A stretch of 64,000 bases of DNA, taken from Shinisaurus crocodilurus. Its lineage: Eukaryota > Chordata > Lepidosauria > Squamata > Shinisauridae. Below are positions 1 through 10,916 of the stretch, piece by piece; the first letter of the stretch is position 1, and each line of letters opens with the position of its first letter. The notes under the pieces were generated by a model that saw nothing but the letters and a program-made list of their open reading frames with translations, was not told the origin of the DNA and searched no databases. Location of the stretch: contig CM037878.1 of the NCBI GenBank assembly GCA_021292165.1, forward strand, positions 253,508,968-253,572,967. The letters run 5' to 3'. Both the position numbers and the translations under genes were made by a program.

Positions 1-10
1 CTTTGAAGAG

Positions 11-302
11 TTGGGAAGGGAACTCAAGAACTTTGGGGCCCAGATAGTCTTCTCATCCATCCTTCCAGTACTTGGAAGAGGCATAGAAAGGGAAAGAAAA
101 ATACTCAGAGTGAATGACTGGCTACGAAGGTGGTGCCGACGTGAGGGATTTGGATTCTGGGACCACGGGCTACACTTCCTGGAAGATGGACTGCTGGCAA
201 AGGATGGGTTGCACCTCACAAGGACCTCACAAAGGATGGGTTGCACCTCACAATGTGTTTGGCCACAGCATGAGGAACTTAATCAAGAGGGCTTTAAACT
301 GA
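11..302 (+). pseudogene. CR1 ORF1, C-terminal SGNH/esterase-like domain, broken
   Basis: The reading frame from position 11 shows a VFSSILPV strand, a basic stretch rich in Arg and Trp (LRRWCRRE) and an acidic run ending in DGLHLT. Known of the family: CR1 ORF1 proteins often end in an SGNH-hydrolase-like esterase whose last block holds the catalytic Asp and His in a D-x-x-H arrangement, and DGLHLT fits this. A tandem duplication with a 32-bp period (AAAGGATGGG at 199 and again at 231) copies the DGLHLT codons and shifts the frame. The normal C-terminus (NVFGH...LIKRALN) is therefore read in a different frame, ending near 302. The N-terminal part lies outside the window. The esterase assignment is inferred from motif order. 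Confidence 0.72.
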
Positions 303-435
303 ATCCAACAGGGGAGGGAGACATAAACTCGGGAATTCCAATGGAAGAAGGCCTCTGTGCCACAACGGAGAGAACAGCTCCAGCAGGTGCCCAATGATAA
401 TCTACCACAAAATGTAGGGGGAAAGTTGGAATATA

Positions 436-3214
436 AAGCACATAGTCTTCGATGTCTCTATACTAATGCCCAGAGTATGGGCAACAAACAGGACGAACTT
501 GAACTCTTGATACATGAGGGCAAGTACGACATGATAGGGATAACTGAAACCTGGTGGGATGACTCCCATGGCTGGAATACAGCAATTGAAGGGTATAACA
601 TGTTCAAAAGGAACAGAAGCAACAGAAAGGGAGGTGGAGTTGCGCTGTATGTTAAAGATACATATCTCTGCACAAAGATATAGGAAGAGGAGCTTGGCAG
701 CCCCATTGAGAGCATCTGGGTTAAAATAAAGGGGGCAAAGGATAAAATGAACATGGCGGTTGGAGTCTACTACCGACCACCCAATCAAGGAGAAGACGAG
801 GATGAAACTTTTGAAAAGCAAATTGCAAATGTTTCAAGGAGGCATGATGTGGTAGTAATGGGTGACTTCAATTTCCCTGATATCTGTTGGGAGACTTATT
901 CAGCCAAACATGGCCCCTCCAAGAAATTCCTGAGTTGTGCTGCTGATAACTTCCTCCTACAGAAAGTGGAGGAAGGAACTAGAGGATCGGCTATCCTTGA
1001 CCTGATTCTAACCAACAGAGGCGAGTTAGTGGATAAAGTGGCAGTTTCGGGAACTCTGGGGGAAAGTGACCATGTTATACTTGAGTTCTTGATTCTAAGG
1101 GGAGCAAAAGCTGAGTGTAGCCAAACACGTACCCTGGATTTTAGGAAAGCCAATTTTAACAAACTCAGAACAATGATAAGTAAGGTCCCATGGCAAGCGA
1201 CTCTAATGAGAAAAGAAGCCCAGGATGGGTGGGACTTTTTAAAAAAGGAAATTCTAAAGATACAATTGCAAACAATTCCCACAAGGAAAAAAGGCAGAGG
1301 GCAACAGAAGAAGCCAATGTGGCTTCACAATAAACTCAAAGATGACCTGAAAACAAAAAAAGACACGTATAGGAAGTGGAAGGAAGGCCAGGCTACAAGG
1401 GAAGAGTACAGGCAGGTAGCACAGAACTGCAGGAATAGTGTCAGGAAGGCTAAAGCTGAGAATGAGCTAAGGTTAGCGAGGGATGCTAAAAACAACAAGA
1501 AAGCTTTCTTCAGATACATGCACAGTAAAAGACAGAGGAAAGAAATGGTGGTTCAACTACGCAATGAGGATGGCAAATTGATAACAGAAGACAAAGAAAA
1601 GGCAGAAGTGTTCAATTCCTACTTTGGCTCGGTCTTCTCCCAAAAGAGGGTCTATGACCCCCCTGGCAAACCTGAAGTGCAGACTGAAGGGGCAGGATTG
1701 CAGCTTGAGATTGATAGGCAAATGGTCAAGGATCACCTGATTGCTCTGAACGAGTTTAAATCTCCAGGGCCTGATGAGCTACATCCTAGAGTAATAAAGG
1801 AACTAGCAGAAGAACTCTCAGAACCACTGTCTATTATCTTTGAGAAATCATGGAGGACAGGTGAAGTGCCAGATGACTGGAGGAGGGCAAATGTTGTTCC
1901 CATCTTCAAAAAGGGCAAGAAGGAGGAACCTGGGAAACTATAGGCCAGTCAGTCTGACATCAATCCCTGGGAAAATTTTGGAGCAGATTATAAAGAAGTC
2001 AGTCTACAAGCACCTTGAAAGCAATGCCGTGATTACTACAAGCCAGCCATGGATTTGTCAAGAACAAATCCTGCCAGACTAACCTGATCTCATTTTTTGA
2101 TCGGGTAACCTCCCTTGTGGACTGTGGGAATGCTGTGGACATAATATATCTGGACTTCAGCAAAGCTTTCGACAAAGTGCCTCATGATATCCTGATTAGC
2201 AAGCTAGCTAAAAGTGGGCTAGATGGAACAACTATCAGGTGGATCCACAATTGGCTACAGAATCGGACTCAAAGAGTGCTTATCAATAGTTCCTTCTCAA
2301 ACTGGGGAGAGGTAACGAGCGGGGTACCACAGGGCTCGGTCCTGGGCCCAGTGTTCTTCAACATTTTTATTAATGACTTGGATCAGGAGGTACAGGGAAT
2401 GCTTATCAGATTTGCAGATGACACAAAGTTGGGTGGAACAGCTAATACTCTGGAAGACAGAAACAAAATTCAAAGTGACCTCGATAGGCTGGAGCGCTGG
2501 GCCGAAAACAACAGAATGAAATTTAATAGGGACAAATGCCAAGTGCTGCACCTAGGGAGAGGAAACCAAATGCAGAGTTACAGAATGGGAGACACTTGGC
2601 TCAACAATACTACAAGTGAGAAGGATCTTGGAATTGTGGTAGATCACAAACTGAATATGAGCCAGCAATGCGATGTGGCTGCAAAGAAGGCAAATGCTAT
2701 TTTGGGCTGCATTAATAGAAGTATAGCTTTCAAATCGCGTGAAGTGATAATTCCCCTTTACTCGGCACCGGTTAGGCCTCATCTTGAGTACTGCCTCCAG
2801 TTCTGGGTACCACACTTTAAGAAGGACGTAGACAAACTGGAGAGGGTTCAGAGGAGGGCAACAAGGATGATAAAGGGACTGGAAACAAGGCCCTATGAGG
2901 AGAGACTGAAAGAACTGGGCATGTTTAGCCTTCAGAAGAGGAGACTGAGGGGAGATATGATCGCACGCTTCCAGTACTTGAAGGGATGTCACACAGAGGA
3001 GGGCTAGGATCTCTTCTCGATCATTCCAGTTTGCAGGATACGGAATAATGGGCTCAAGTTACAGGAACCTAGATTCCACCTAAACATCAGGAAAAATTTC
3101 CTGACTGTCAGAGCAATAAGACAATGGAATCAACTACCTAGGGAGGTGGTGGGCTCTCCCACTCTGGAGGCATTCAAGGCGCAGCTGGACAGCCATCTGT
3201 CAGGGATGCTTTGA
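436..3214 (+). pseudogene. CR1 ORF2 (endonuclease-reverse transcriptase), inactivated
   Basis: The APE-type endonuclease is recognisable from TNAQS, ITETWW, GDFNFPD and ESDH, in that order. The reverse transcriptase follows, with NYRPVSLTSIPGKI, YLDFSKAFDKVPHD, SGVPQGSVLGP and the catalytic FADD. The C-terminal block ([11 protein letters not shown]) is typical of CR1. Defects seen: an in-frame TAG at 681-683, a frameshift near 1920 just before NYRP, another near 2040-2117 before the YLDFSKAFD block, and a TAG at 3005-3007. At that last position the minus-strand CR1 copy near 38.6 kb has Lys. The frame then stays open to a TGA ending at 3214. In an intact copy this protein would nick the target and prime reverse transcription from the element's 3' end. 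Confidence 0.92.
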
Positions 3215-3299
3215 CCTGGATTCCTGCATTGAGCAGGGGGTTGGACTCGATGGCCTTGTAGGCCCCTTCCAACTCTACTTTTCTATGATTCTATGATAT

Positions 3300-4190
3300 A
3301 CCATCAAATTCCTGGGTGTAGAGGAAAGTCTTAATCTGGTACCAAAAAGATGACAATGTTGGCATCAGGTGAACCTCAGGGAGGAGAGCATTCCTCAATC
3401 GGGGGAGATCACCACAGAGAAGGCCCCCTCCTTGTTAAAATCCTCCAAGCCTCCCTTGCAGGAGGTACTCGGAAGAAAGCCTCAGATGTTGAGTATAGTG
3501 TATGTGTAGATTCATAATGGGAGAGGCACTCTGTCAGGAATTGTAGTCCTGGTGTGCAAGGCTTTATAAGTCAGCACCTTGAATTGGGCTCGGAAACATA
3601 TAGGCAGCCAGTGCAAGTGGGCCAGAATCGGTGTTATATTTTCAGACCACCTGGTCCCTTCTATCAATCTGGCAGCCGCATTTTGCACAAGCTGGGGAAC
3701 CTGCAAGTTACAAACCTACAATCCCATTCAAAACAGGTTTAAGACCCTCCATCCAGTCAGAACCACTAACAGCACCTCAATCCTGTATGGATTGAGCTTC
3801 TATCTATTAGACTTCAGCCAGTCCATTGTCACAACCAGGCACTAATGTAGCACATCCACAGCCTCACCTGATGAAGATGAAAAAAAGACATAGAGCTGCA
3901 TGCCATCAGCATACTGATGAAAACATACTCCAAAACCCCTGATAACCCAACTCAACCATTTCATGTAGATCTTAAATAGCATGGGGGACAAAACTGACCC
4001 CTGAGGAACCCCATACTGGAATATCCACAGTGTTGAACAATATCCCCCAAACACACCTTCTGTAGCTGACTATCCAAGTAAGAGCAAAACCTTTGCAATA
4101 CAGTACCCCCCTCTCCTAAACTCAGACAAGTTAGTTGTACATCTCTTTGATTATGACCTATACCTTTAGTAAACATTTAGTAATTTTATA
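3300..4190 (-). pseudogene. L2-clade LINE fragment, RT part of ORF2, decayed
   Basis: On the minus strand, pieces of one L2 reverse transcriptase can be followed. Near 4060-3860 there is YGVPQGSVLSP followed by a degenerate catalytic box YADG (normally YADD) and SSSGEAVDVL. Near 3700-3510 there is LVQNAAARLI, HWLPICFRAQFKVL and TYKAL. The pieces lie in different frames, with the segment between them (3706-3842) readable as L2 only after frame changes. Its neighbour upstream is the CR1 3' end, so the two LINE ends lie nearly back to back. Clear L2 homology, no coding capacity. Confidence 0.85.
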
Positions 4191-4940
4191 CAGATGTATG
4201 CAAAGATTATGTAATCAGATTTTCATGGCTTTGATTCTTCATACTAAAGCAATGGGGGACAAGTGATGGGGGTTTCAAGATCAAGGGAAGAAACCTTCGA
4301 AGGAACAGTTGGATCTACAAGTTGTGAAACTGCCCAAATCTCATCAAGCTTTCCAGGCTTCATTTAAAAACAAAGCACTCAAAGAAAACGAAGTAAAAAT
4401 AAAATACTACATAATACTAGTCTTATTAAATGTGCTTAAGATATTGGAAAGATCTTTTGAGCAATAATCAGACCCCCACATTTTGATTCTGCAAAATAAC
4501 ATCACTAACTTTGCTTCCAAGCCATTTTTGTTGGAAGCAAATAAGTTGCCCAGGTTACATGAAACTTCTGAAGGAGCATGCATATTTAGAATAGCTCACA
4601 AGCTGCTTAAAACAGCAACACAATCTCCATTTTACAAGCCGGAAAATTAATCACAGAAAGAGTATGTTGCAAGATAGTGCAATTGGAATCTGGTGGTCTT
4701 AGTTCATGGCAAGTGCCCTTAAGCAAACCTATCATTCCCTCCCACCCCTACTCCGGTCTCTCCTAACTCCCTAATTTCCCATAATGATCACAGTTGGCCC
4801 AAGCACTTCAGTATGAGTCTTGCTTTAAGTACATCACCCAGAAGTGTGTTATATTTCAATAGCCTATTACAGAATCTTTAATGACTTCCACGTTTTTCCA
4901 CTTAACTCACAATATCCAAATTAGCTTTCCTGATATTTAA
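4190..4940. other. AT-rich intergenic or intronic DNA, nothing recognised
   Basis: No repeat family or open frame of interest is apparent here. A pyrimidine-rich stretch near 4735-4760 is the only compositional oddity. Confidence 0.5.
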
Positions 4941-4944
4941 GAAC

Positions 4945-5100
4945 ATAAGAAGAACCTGCTCAATCAGAGCAGGAGTTCATCTAGTCCAGTAGTCCGTTTC
5001 CAAAAGTGGCCAGCCCAATGCCCGTTAAACTTTCAAGCAAAGCATAGAGGCAACTCATTTGTTCACAGCTCCCAGTATTCACAGGTATACAGCCTCTGGA
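4945..5100 (-). repeat. CR1/L3-type LINE 3' fragment
   Basis: The plus strand begins AAGAACATAAGAAGAACC and continues with CATCTAGTCCAGTAGTCCG. This is the reverse complement of the widespread amniote CR1/L3 3' end. The copy at 26755-27045 is longer and clearer. It is diverged and 5'-truncated, and its plus-strand right edge fades into the hexamer repeat. Confidence 0.6.
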
Positions 5101-5107
5101 CTTGGAG

Positions 5108-5132
5108 ATATAGATATAGATATAGATATAGA
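5108..5132. repeat. (ATATAG)n microsatellite
   Basis: Four consecutive near-perfect copies of a 6-bp unit, directly following the LINE fragment. Confidence 0.9.
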
Positions 5133-5139
5133 CAGCCTT

Positions 5140-8100
5140 AATGGCTTTTACAATGGCTTACTATAGAAAATCAAGCACAAAATGTTAAACTAAGTCCTCT
5201 TACCTCTCTCTTTGAAGTGTCCTTTACAAAATACTGCAATGCTGGTTGGCCCCTGACCCTCACAGGGACAAATTTAGATCTTACTCTCAAAACACAGTAT
5301 TTAAACATGCTTCTTTCATTGGTGAACTGCAGGAGGAAAGTTATTTCTCTTTACTCTAAACCACATGCAGCCAAGAAGGAGGAAGTCCCACACAGTAAAT
5401 GTATACAGAACAGTTTCCTACCTCTGTGTGCTGTAGAAAATCCCACTGTGTTAAGTAGGGTTCTACTAAGGCCACTAAAACATATTACCCTATTAAACTC
5501 TCTGTTTCTTTATTGTTCTCCAAATGCTAATGAAATGTTCCAGTGTAGTGTTTATACTAGAGTACTTTAGAAAAGCAATATGCTAAAAATGTTTCTCTTA
5601 AAGTGACAGCACTTTTTAAAAGTGTGCTTCATGGACCACCATACAAGCATTTGCTGTTCTCCTTCAAAGCCTCCAAATTTACAGTTGTTAACCCAACATA
5701 AGACCTGTGGACTGGGACAAAGACATTTTTGGTCTGTACAGCACAAGCCAATCTCTAACCATTTAAGACAGTGTTACATTTTATCTCAATGTGTATTACC
5801 AACTTCTTCAAGGTTGTCCGATGCTTCTGATATTCAGTGTCTTATCATGTGATGTTTCAAAAAAATGTTAGTGGACATGAAGCATACATCAGTCTATGTA
5901 TTTAAAAAATGTATCATGTATACTATCAATAATTAAATAAAAGATGCCTGAATTCATTACAAGATTGAGAGCCACTTACAAGATGAAGGGGGAAAATAGT
6001 TCTGAGACCTTTAATGCTTTTTCAACATTCTATGATATATCAGAAATACAGGGGGAATGCTGCTTTTTTCCTGAAATTTGAGATTTCTGCCTAATGTCGC
6101 TTTCAGATGTACCTTTTTTGGAGCTTTGCACACATACTAGTCACATGTTCTGCACAGTTTCAAACTTCTTCAGACTTACCACTAAAAATGGACCTGATAT
6201 TCTGGGAAACAGTCTTTCACTATTGGAAAGAAAGTCAAAGTACGCATTTTAAAATATTATTCAAGAGTTTCCATAAGTTCATTCAACACTGGCAGAGTTT
6301 TGTAAAAGTTACTATTTTTTTCTTTACACAAACAGGATAAAAGAGGAAAGGGAACCTTAAACTAAAGGGGAGTAATAAGATTATAGCTTGCTTACCTGTT
6401 TAAATTCAACTCAGATTTTATTATTCTGATTACTTACACTTTCCCTTTAATACAAACATTATTTCTCAAATGGCTGAGTTTGGAAAATTACTAATCCTCA
6501 TTGACTCTTACATTTATGAAGAACCTTCAAGACTTTTCTATTAATTAAAGGTTGCAAAGGTATATACAGATGATCATTTCTAAAGAACAGATACAGCAAA
6601 TTTACTAGAAATGCTATTGCAGACTAGTCCTGTACCAGCACTGGGAGCTTTATTCATGCATAAATTTAATGAGGAAGGAGGCAATGGCTGGCTCGAGGGG
6701 AAAAAAGCCTGATCACTTCACTTTCCCATTCATAATTCCTAATCACAATGACTTCTCCAAGTCAGTGAGGTGGCAAAATTAACAAAATGAAATAAGAAGC
6801 AGCTGTGGACTAGTCAATTTCAGTCCTAAATGAACCTTTAAAAGCAAGCAAACATTCATGAATTGTGAGGTACTGGTGCCTTCCATTTTTCTGTAACATG
6901 TGCATATATGTGGATTATACTCACCTGTTTTCTCATATAAATGTTTTTTTAAAAATCTTTAACAATAGTTCCAAAACTGCTCTACGCATGTGATGTGTGG
7001 CTTGCGGACAATATGATGTGAGTGGAACTTTGCTCATCATGCAATGGGACTTCTGCTCATGCAACAGGACTTCCTGATCCTCTTCTCCACCCTGCATCGC
7101 CATCCCCCCAAATCTGCTCCAGAGACTCCCCAACTCTTTGGAGCATATCTGAGGTGTGCGCGGGCGGCTGCAGGGGAGAGGGGAACTCCATTCTGCCAGC
7201 ATTCTTCCTTCCACTGGCAGAATGACACCACTGGATATAACCTTGTGTGTTATTCATCATAAGCACCATCCAAAAAGGCTCACAAAAGTCATTGTAAAAT
7301 GCGCATAAGTCTATTTTCTATAAATGTTTAAAAGTAAATGAAATAAATATTGCGGCAATGATGGTCATGCTGCTGGAAGCTAGTTTGTTTGTTGAAATTT
7401 TTCTTGAACAGCTATAGAAACCTGCTAAGTTTGACCACTGACGGAGCAGGGGGGGAAATGGGGATACTCTGGGCTGCTCTACAAGACTACACCCAACTTT
7501 CAAGGAAGCTACAGTTTGTGCAAAATTGTTTGTTTTGCAATTGCTAAGAATAAACAAAGGCAAAAAATACAGCACTTCCAAGATAAAAAAAACTTTCTCC
7601 TCCCTGGCTATATGGGATTAGCCAAAACAAAGGGATTAAATGATAACAAGCTCAAAACAGAACTCCAATACTTTTAGGGCCAAACTGTACATGACATGGA
7701 GTTCTGCATCTCTTTCCTTGATTTGCTTAAAATGAAAAGCAGCTATGGAAGGCTGTAGCTGAGAGAAGAAAAATGATGGGTAAGGGTCTGCTTAACCCAA
7801 TCCCTTCCTAATGTTTCACTGCTAAAAAATCGCTCCCAAGGGCTCTCTTATCCATGGGGGAAAAGAAAGGAGTATCTGCATCTTTTCTCCCACAGGGACA
7901 AAATCAGGTGGGGCTCTTTTTGTTTTTTTTGTTTTTTTTTAGCAAACAGCAGGAAGGAAATGCTTTCATAGCCCTTACCTACCATATTTCTGCACCCAAT
8001 CACAGTTTTCCATATCTGTTTTTCATTTTTAAAAAAGGGTGTTGGGGAAAAGTCATGGGTTTCCATGTCATATCTAGACTGACCCTTGAAAAAATACAAG

Positions 8101-9235
8101 ACATTAAATTCCTATAGATAATTTCCTTAGTAATCCTATCAATATAATTAAATATACACAGAAAGCAATGTGTTGCCTCAATTACATGATGTATTAAAAA
8201 GTTAGGTTTAAGGCATCATAGGCCCTAGTCTGCATTGTCAAAAAAGGCAATCCCAGTCACTCTTCAGGAATCAGCACAATCATATGAAATTCTACATTCT
8301 AAAACATGATGTTGCAAGATGATCATACTGAGGATAGTGCAAAGCAAAAACAAAGTACTCGACACTGATGTTAAGGGGGAAAAACTATAAAGGGGTTAAA
8401 GAAGTCAGTGTATTCCACCATAGACAATACATGCCCCATCCTATGGATATTAGCTTGTCCCCTGAGTATTTTCTGTATTATTAATTTAGCTGTTTTGAGA
8501 GAATCCCTGACTACCCAATCTAATGCAGAACACAAAAGCATAAATAGAAGGGATCAGTGGAAAGGTAAGTTAGTTGTTAGTAACACAGCAGAATGAGACA
8601 CCAAGATACAAATACACACACGTACATCCTGTTGGGTGTGAAAAGAAAAATGCCAAGGGGGTGCTTCATAGGTGGTTTCCAGCACTACAGATCTGAATCC
8701 AGCAGTCAGGGAACTAAAGACAATCCCCCACCCCATTTCTGTGGGTATAAGTAAGATTATTTAAAGAAATGTTATAGCACCACACATCCTTGCAGATGTA
8801 AATATGTTATCAACCATGCATTTCCAAAAAGCACATTCAGCTGCTGTGTTAACACTGAGCATCAAAATCGTTAATCAATATCACCACAGTGATTACCACT
8901 ATACACAATATGGAAAGTATGACTGAACACTGCATATCCTGGATAGGTTTCTCTTTTCATATAATCCATTTCCACAGACATGTTGTTCCATAACATCAGT
9001 CATGTTGTCACTAACTATATTTAATCAAAATTAGATATCAAGTTCCAGCCACAACTTTCAGAAATAGCTACATGACAAAGGTGTGAATTCACTTATATAC
9101 CACCCAGTTTGTCCACTCATAATGATTGAAAATGACTATTTGAATGCATTCTCAAACTGAGTTGCATGCTGCAGTATCTGTTATCTTTCAGAATTGCATA
9201 GGGGACCCATGCTCAACAACCTCAAAATCCTTTTG
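5140..9235. other. Long AT-rich stretch without recognised genes
   Basis: Only short, shadow-type open frames occur. The one departure is a GC-richer patch at about 6985-7240, with a local inverted repeat (TTCTGCCAG near 7191 and CTGGCAGAA near 7214). It looks like an old repeat fragment I cannot name. Poly-T tracts occur near 7918-7940. No splice-bounded exon or conserved protein is visible. Confidence 0.5.
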
Positions 9236-9239
9236 TTAT

Positions 9240-9267
9240 GAGAGAGAGAGAGAGAGAGAGAGAGAAT
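9240..9267. repeat. (GA)n microsatellite
   Basis: About 14 perfect GA units. Confidence 0.95.
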
Positions 9268-9775
9268 TTGTATCCAACTTTTCAACTGATGTCTTCAAAG
9301 TGGCTTACAACAGTAATAAAATGCAAAATGCCATGGATGCATTAAAAATAATATATTCAAAACAAAACCATTCCAATTGGAGCAGGGGTGCCTGGTGTCA
9401 TCTTTACTTCCTTCCTCCTCTCTCTCTCCCTCCACGATTTCTTCATACTGGGCAGTTGGTGGTAGATGGCTCTGTGGCAGGGGAGAGGACAGTCCAACTG
9501 GAACAGCAACAGGAATATTGTCTATGCCTACCTGTATCTCTCGTTCTTTGTGTCTCAGTGATAAACTGTAATGGATTTTTCATTGTTAACTTCATACATA
9601 TTCCTCTCTCCAAGAATTGTTTTTTAAAAGAGGAATCCTCCCATTAAGATGCTGCAGTAAGGATAGAAATCACCTCTGGAAAATGTTTTCCCTCCATGAA
9701 ATTAAGAGTACCGGTATTTCAGACATTCTAGAGAAGTCTTATTCAAAGGACATTGGCAAAGAGGTATTATCTAGA

Positions 9776-9911
9776 GCAGCCTTCTCCAACCTGGAGCCCT
9801 CCAGATGTTTTGCACAATTCCCAGAATTCCTGACCAGTTGCCGTGCCAGCAGGGACTGATAGGAGTTGAAGTCCAAAATATCTGGAGGGCACCAGGTTGG
9901 GAAAAGCTGAT
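9776..9911. mobile_element. Palindromic MITE, CTCCAACCTGG family, copy 1
   Basis: The two ends are inverted: CTCCAACCTGGAGCCCTCCAGAT at the left in two blocks, and ATATCTGGAGGGCACCAGG then TTGGGAAAAG at the right. The centre pairs imperfectly, so the whole ~135 bp can fold back. Further copies are at 44276-44375 and 45290-45509. Family known to me only as a common foldback repeat of reptile genomes; superfamily uncertain, hAT most likely. Confidence 0.75.
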
Positions 9912-10039
9912 CTTGAAGAAGATATGGCTTCTGGTTCATCCCTTCAGACAAGACCCAGACTGCATAGAGAAGAGGAAGCAAAGTCATTCTCTCTTGCTGC
10001 TTCCTTGGAAAAAATCTCTCTGTCTGGACTAGGCAAAGC

Positions 10040-10764
10040 TATACTACCAAGTTAGTGTCCTCACAAAACAGAATCAGTGCAATCCTATTCATGCCTGAAC
10101 TGGCCACAGTCATACATGCCTTAGTTACATCCCATTTGGACTACTCTAACGTGCTCTACATGGGGCTGCCTTTGAAAATTGTTCAGAAACTTCAGATGGG
10201 CCAGAATGCTGAAGCCAAACTGTTGATTGGAGCTGATTATACGGAGCACATGTCTCCCTTGCTACAACAGCTTCACTGGCTACCGGTTTGTTCCTGGGTA
10301 CAATTCAAAGTGCTGGTTATGACCTATAAAGCAATACGTGGCGGCTTGGGACCTGGCTACCTGAAAGACTGCCTTCTCCCATATGAGCCTGCCCAGGTCT
10401 TAAGATCTTCAGGAGAGGCCCTTCTTTCAATACCACCCCCACCTTCAAAGCCGGCTTTGGAGGCAACACAAGAGAGGGCCTTCTTGATCACTGCTCCCAG
10501 GCTGTGGAACTCCCTGCGGATGGAGCCTAGGTTTGCTTTCTTTCTGCTGTCCTTCCACCGGTAGGCAAATACCTTTTTATTTAAGCAGGCCATTGACATG
10601 TAAGTGGGTCTGTTGGGTTGGGTGCTGACTTTGCTGTTTGTTTATTGTGTTTTAATGCATTGTTTTATTATTGTTTTAATCAAGATTTATTTATGATTGT
10701 AAGCTGCCTTGAGTGCCATTTTTCTTGGTAGAAAGGCAAAGCACAAATAAAATAAATAAATGCT
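10040..10764 (+). pseudogene. L2-clade LINE, 3' end of ORF2 and 3' UTR
   Basis: A 169-codon frame (10055-10564) carries the L2 C-terminal block: SHLDYSNVLYMGLP, VQKLQ, HWLPVCSWVQFKVL and the late motif APRLWNSLR. This region follows the RT palm in L2 proteins. Downstream are a short T-rich UTR and an (AATAAAATAAATA)-type tail ending near 10764. The element is 5'-truncated near 10040, the usual product of incomplete target-primed reverse transcription. Residues such as QNAEAKL in place of the usual QNAAARL show mild decay. No upstream catalytic region is present, so this copy is inactive. Confidence 0.85.
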
Positions 10765-10798
10765 TACTTGGAAGTAAGTCCAACTATGTTCAATGGGG
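10762..10798. repeat. Left half of a split foldback repeat (target of the LINE insertion)
   Basis: GCTTACTTGGAAGTAAGTCC followed by AACTATGTTCAATGGGG is the left part of a common reptile repeat with a self-complementary core around CAATGGGG. Its right half resumes at 15825 with GTTCAATGGGGCTCACTCCC, so the LINE at 10799-15824 cut it in two. Confidence 0.7.
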
Positions 10799-10916
10799 GG
10801 TCGGGAAGGCCTGCTATTCTACTAACAACAGAAACACACTGGATCTAGAGGAAGTGATAAATGCTCAAACAATCATAAACGGGGTGAAGGGAACAGTTTT
10901 GCCACCTACAAGCAAT

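Larger units (their letters stand above)
1..3297 (+). mobile_element. CR1 LINE, 5'-clipped by the window edge, 3' end intact
   Basis: Seen: the end of an ORF1 esterase-like domain, then an ORF2 with endonuclease and reverse transcriptase, then a short 3' UTR. The 3' end is the CR1 signature: a GC-balanced hairpin-prone stretch followed by the direct repeat ATTCTATGAT near 3280-3297, with no poly(A). Known of the family: CR1 is the dominant LINE of birds and non-avian reptiles, ends in short tandem octamer-like repeats and makes no clear target duplication. The copy is dead: it has in-frame stops and frameshifts in ORF2 and a frame-breaking duplication in ORF1. Copies of its 3' end on the other strand recur at 26346-26470 and 38368-38930. 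Confidence 0.93.

Noticed and set aside
6933..7269. Overlapping frames on both strands near 7.0-7.27 kb
   Set aside because: Several frames of similar length in both directions reflect a GC-richer patch with few stops. None shows a domain, a splice context or a plausible start.
10713..10916. Upstream extension of the LINE ORF1 frame to 10713
   Set aside because: This part lies in the flanking L2 tail and the target repeat, left of the LINE's target duplication. The first Met inside the element is at 10917.
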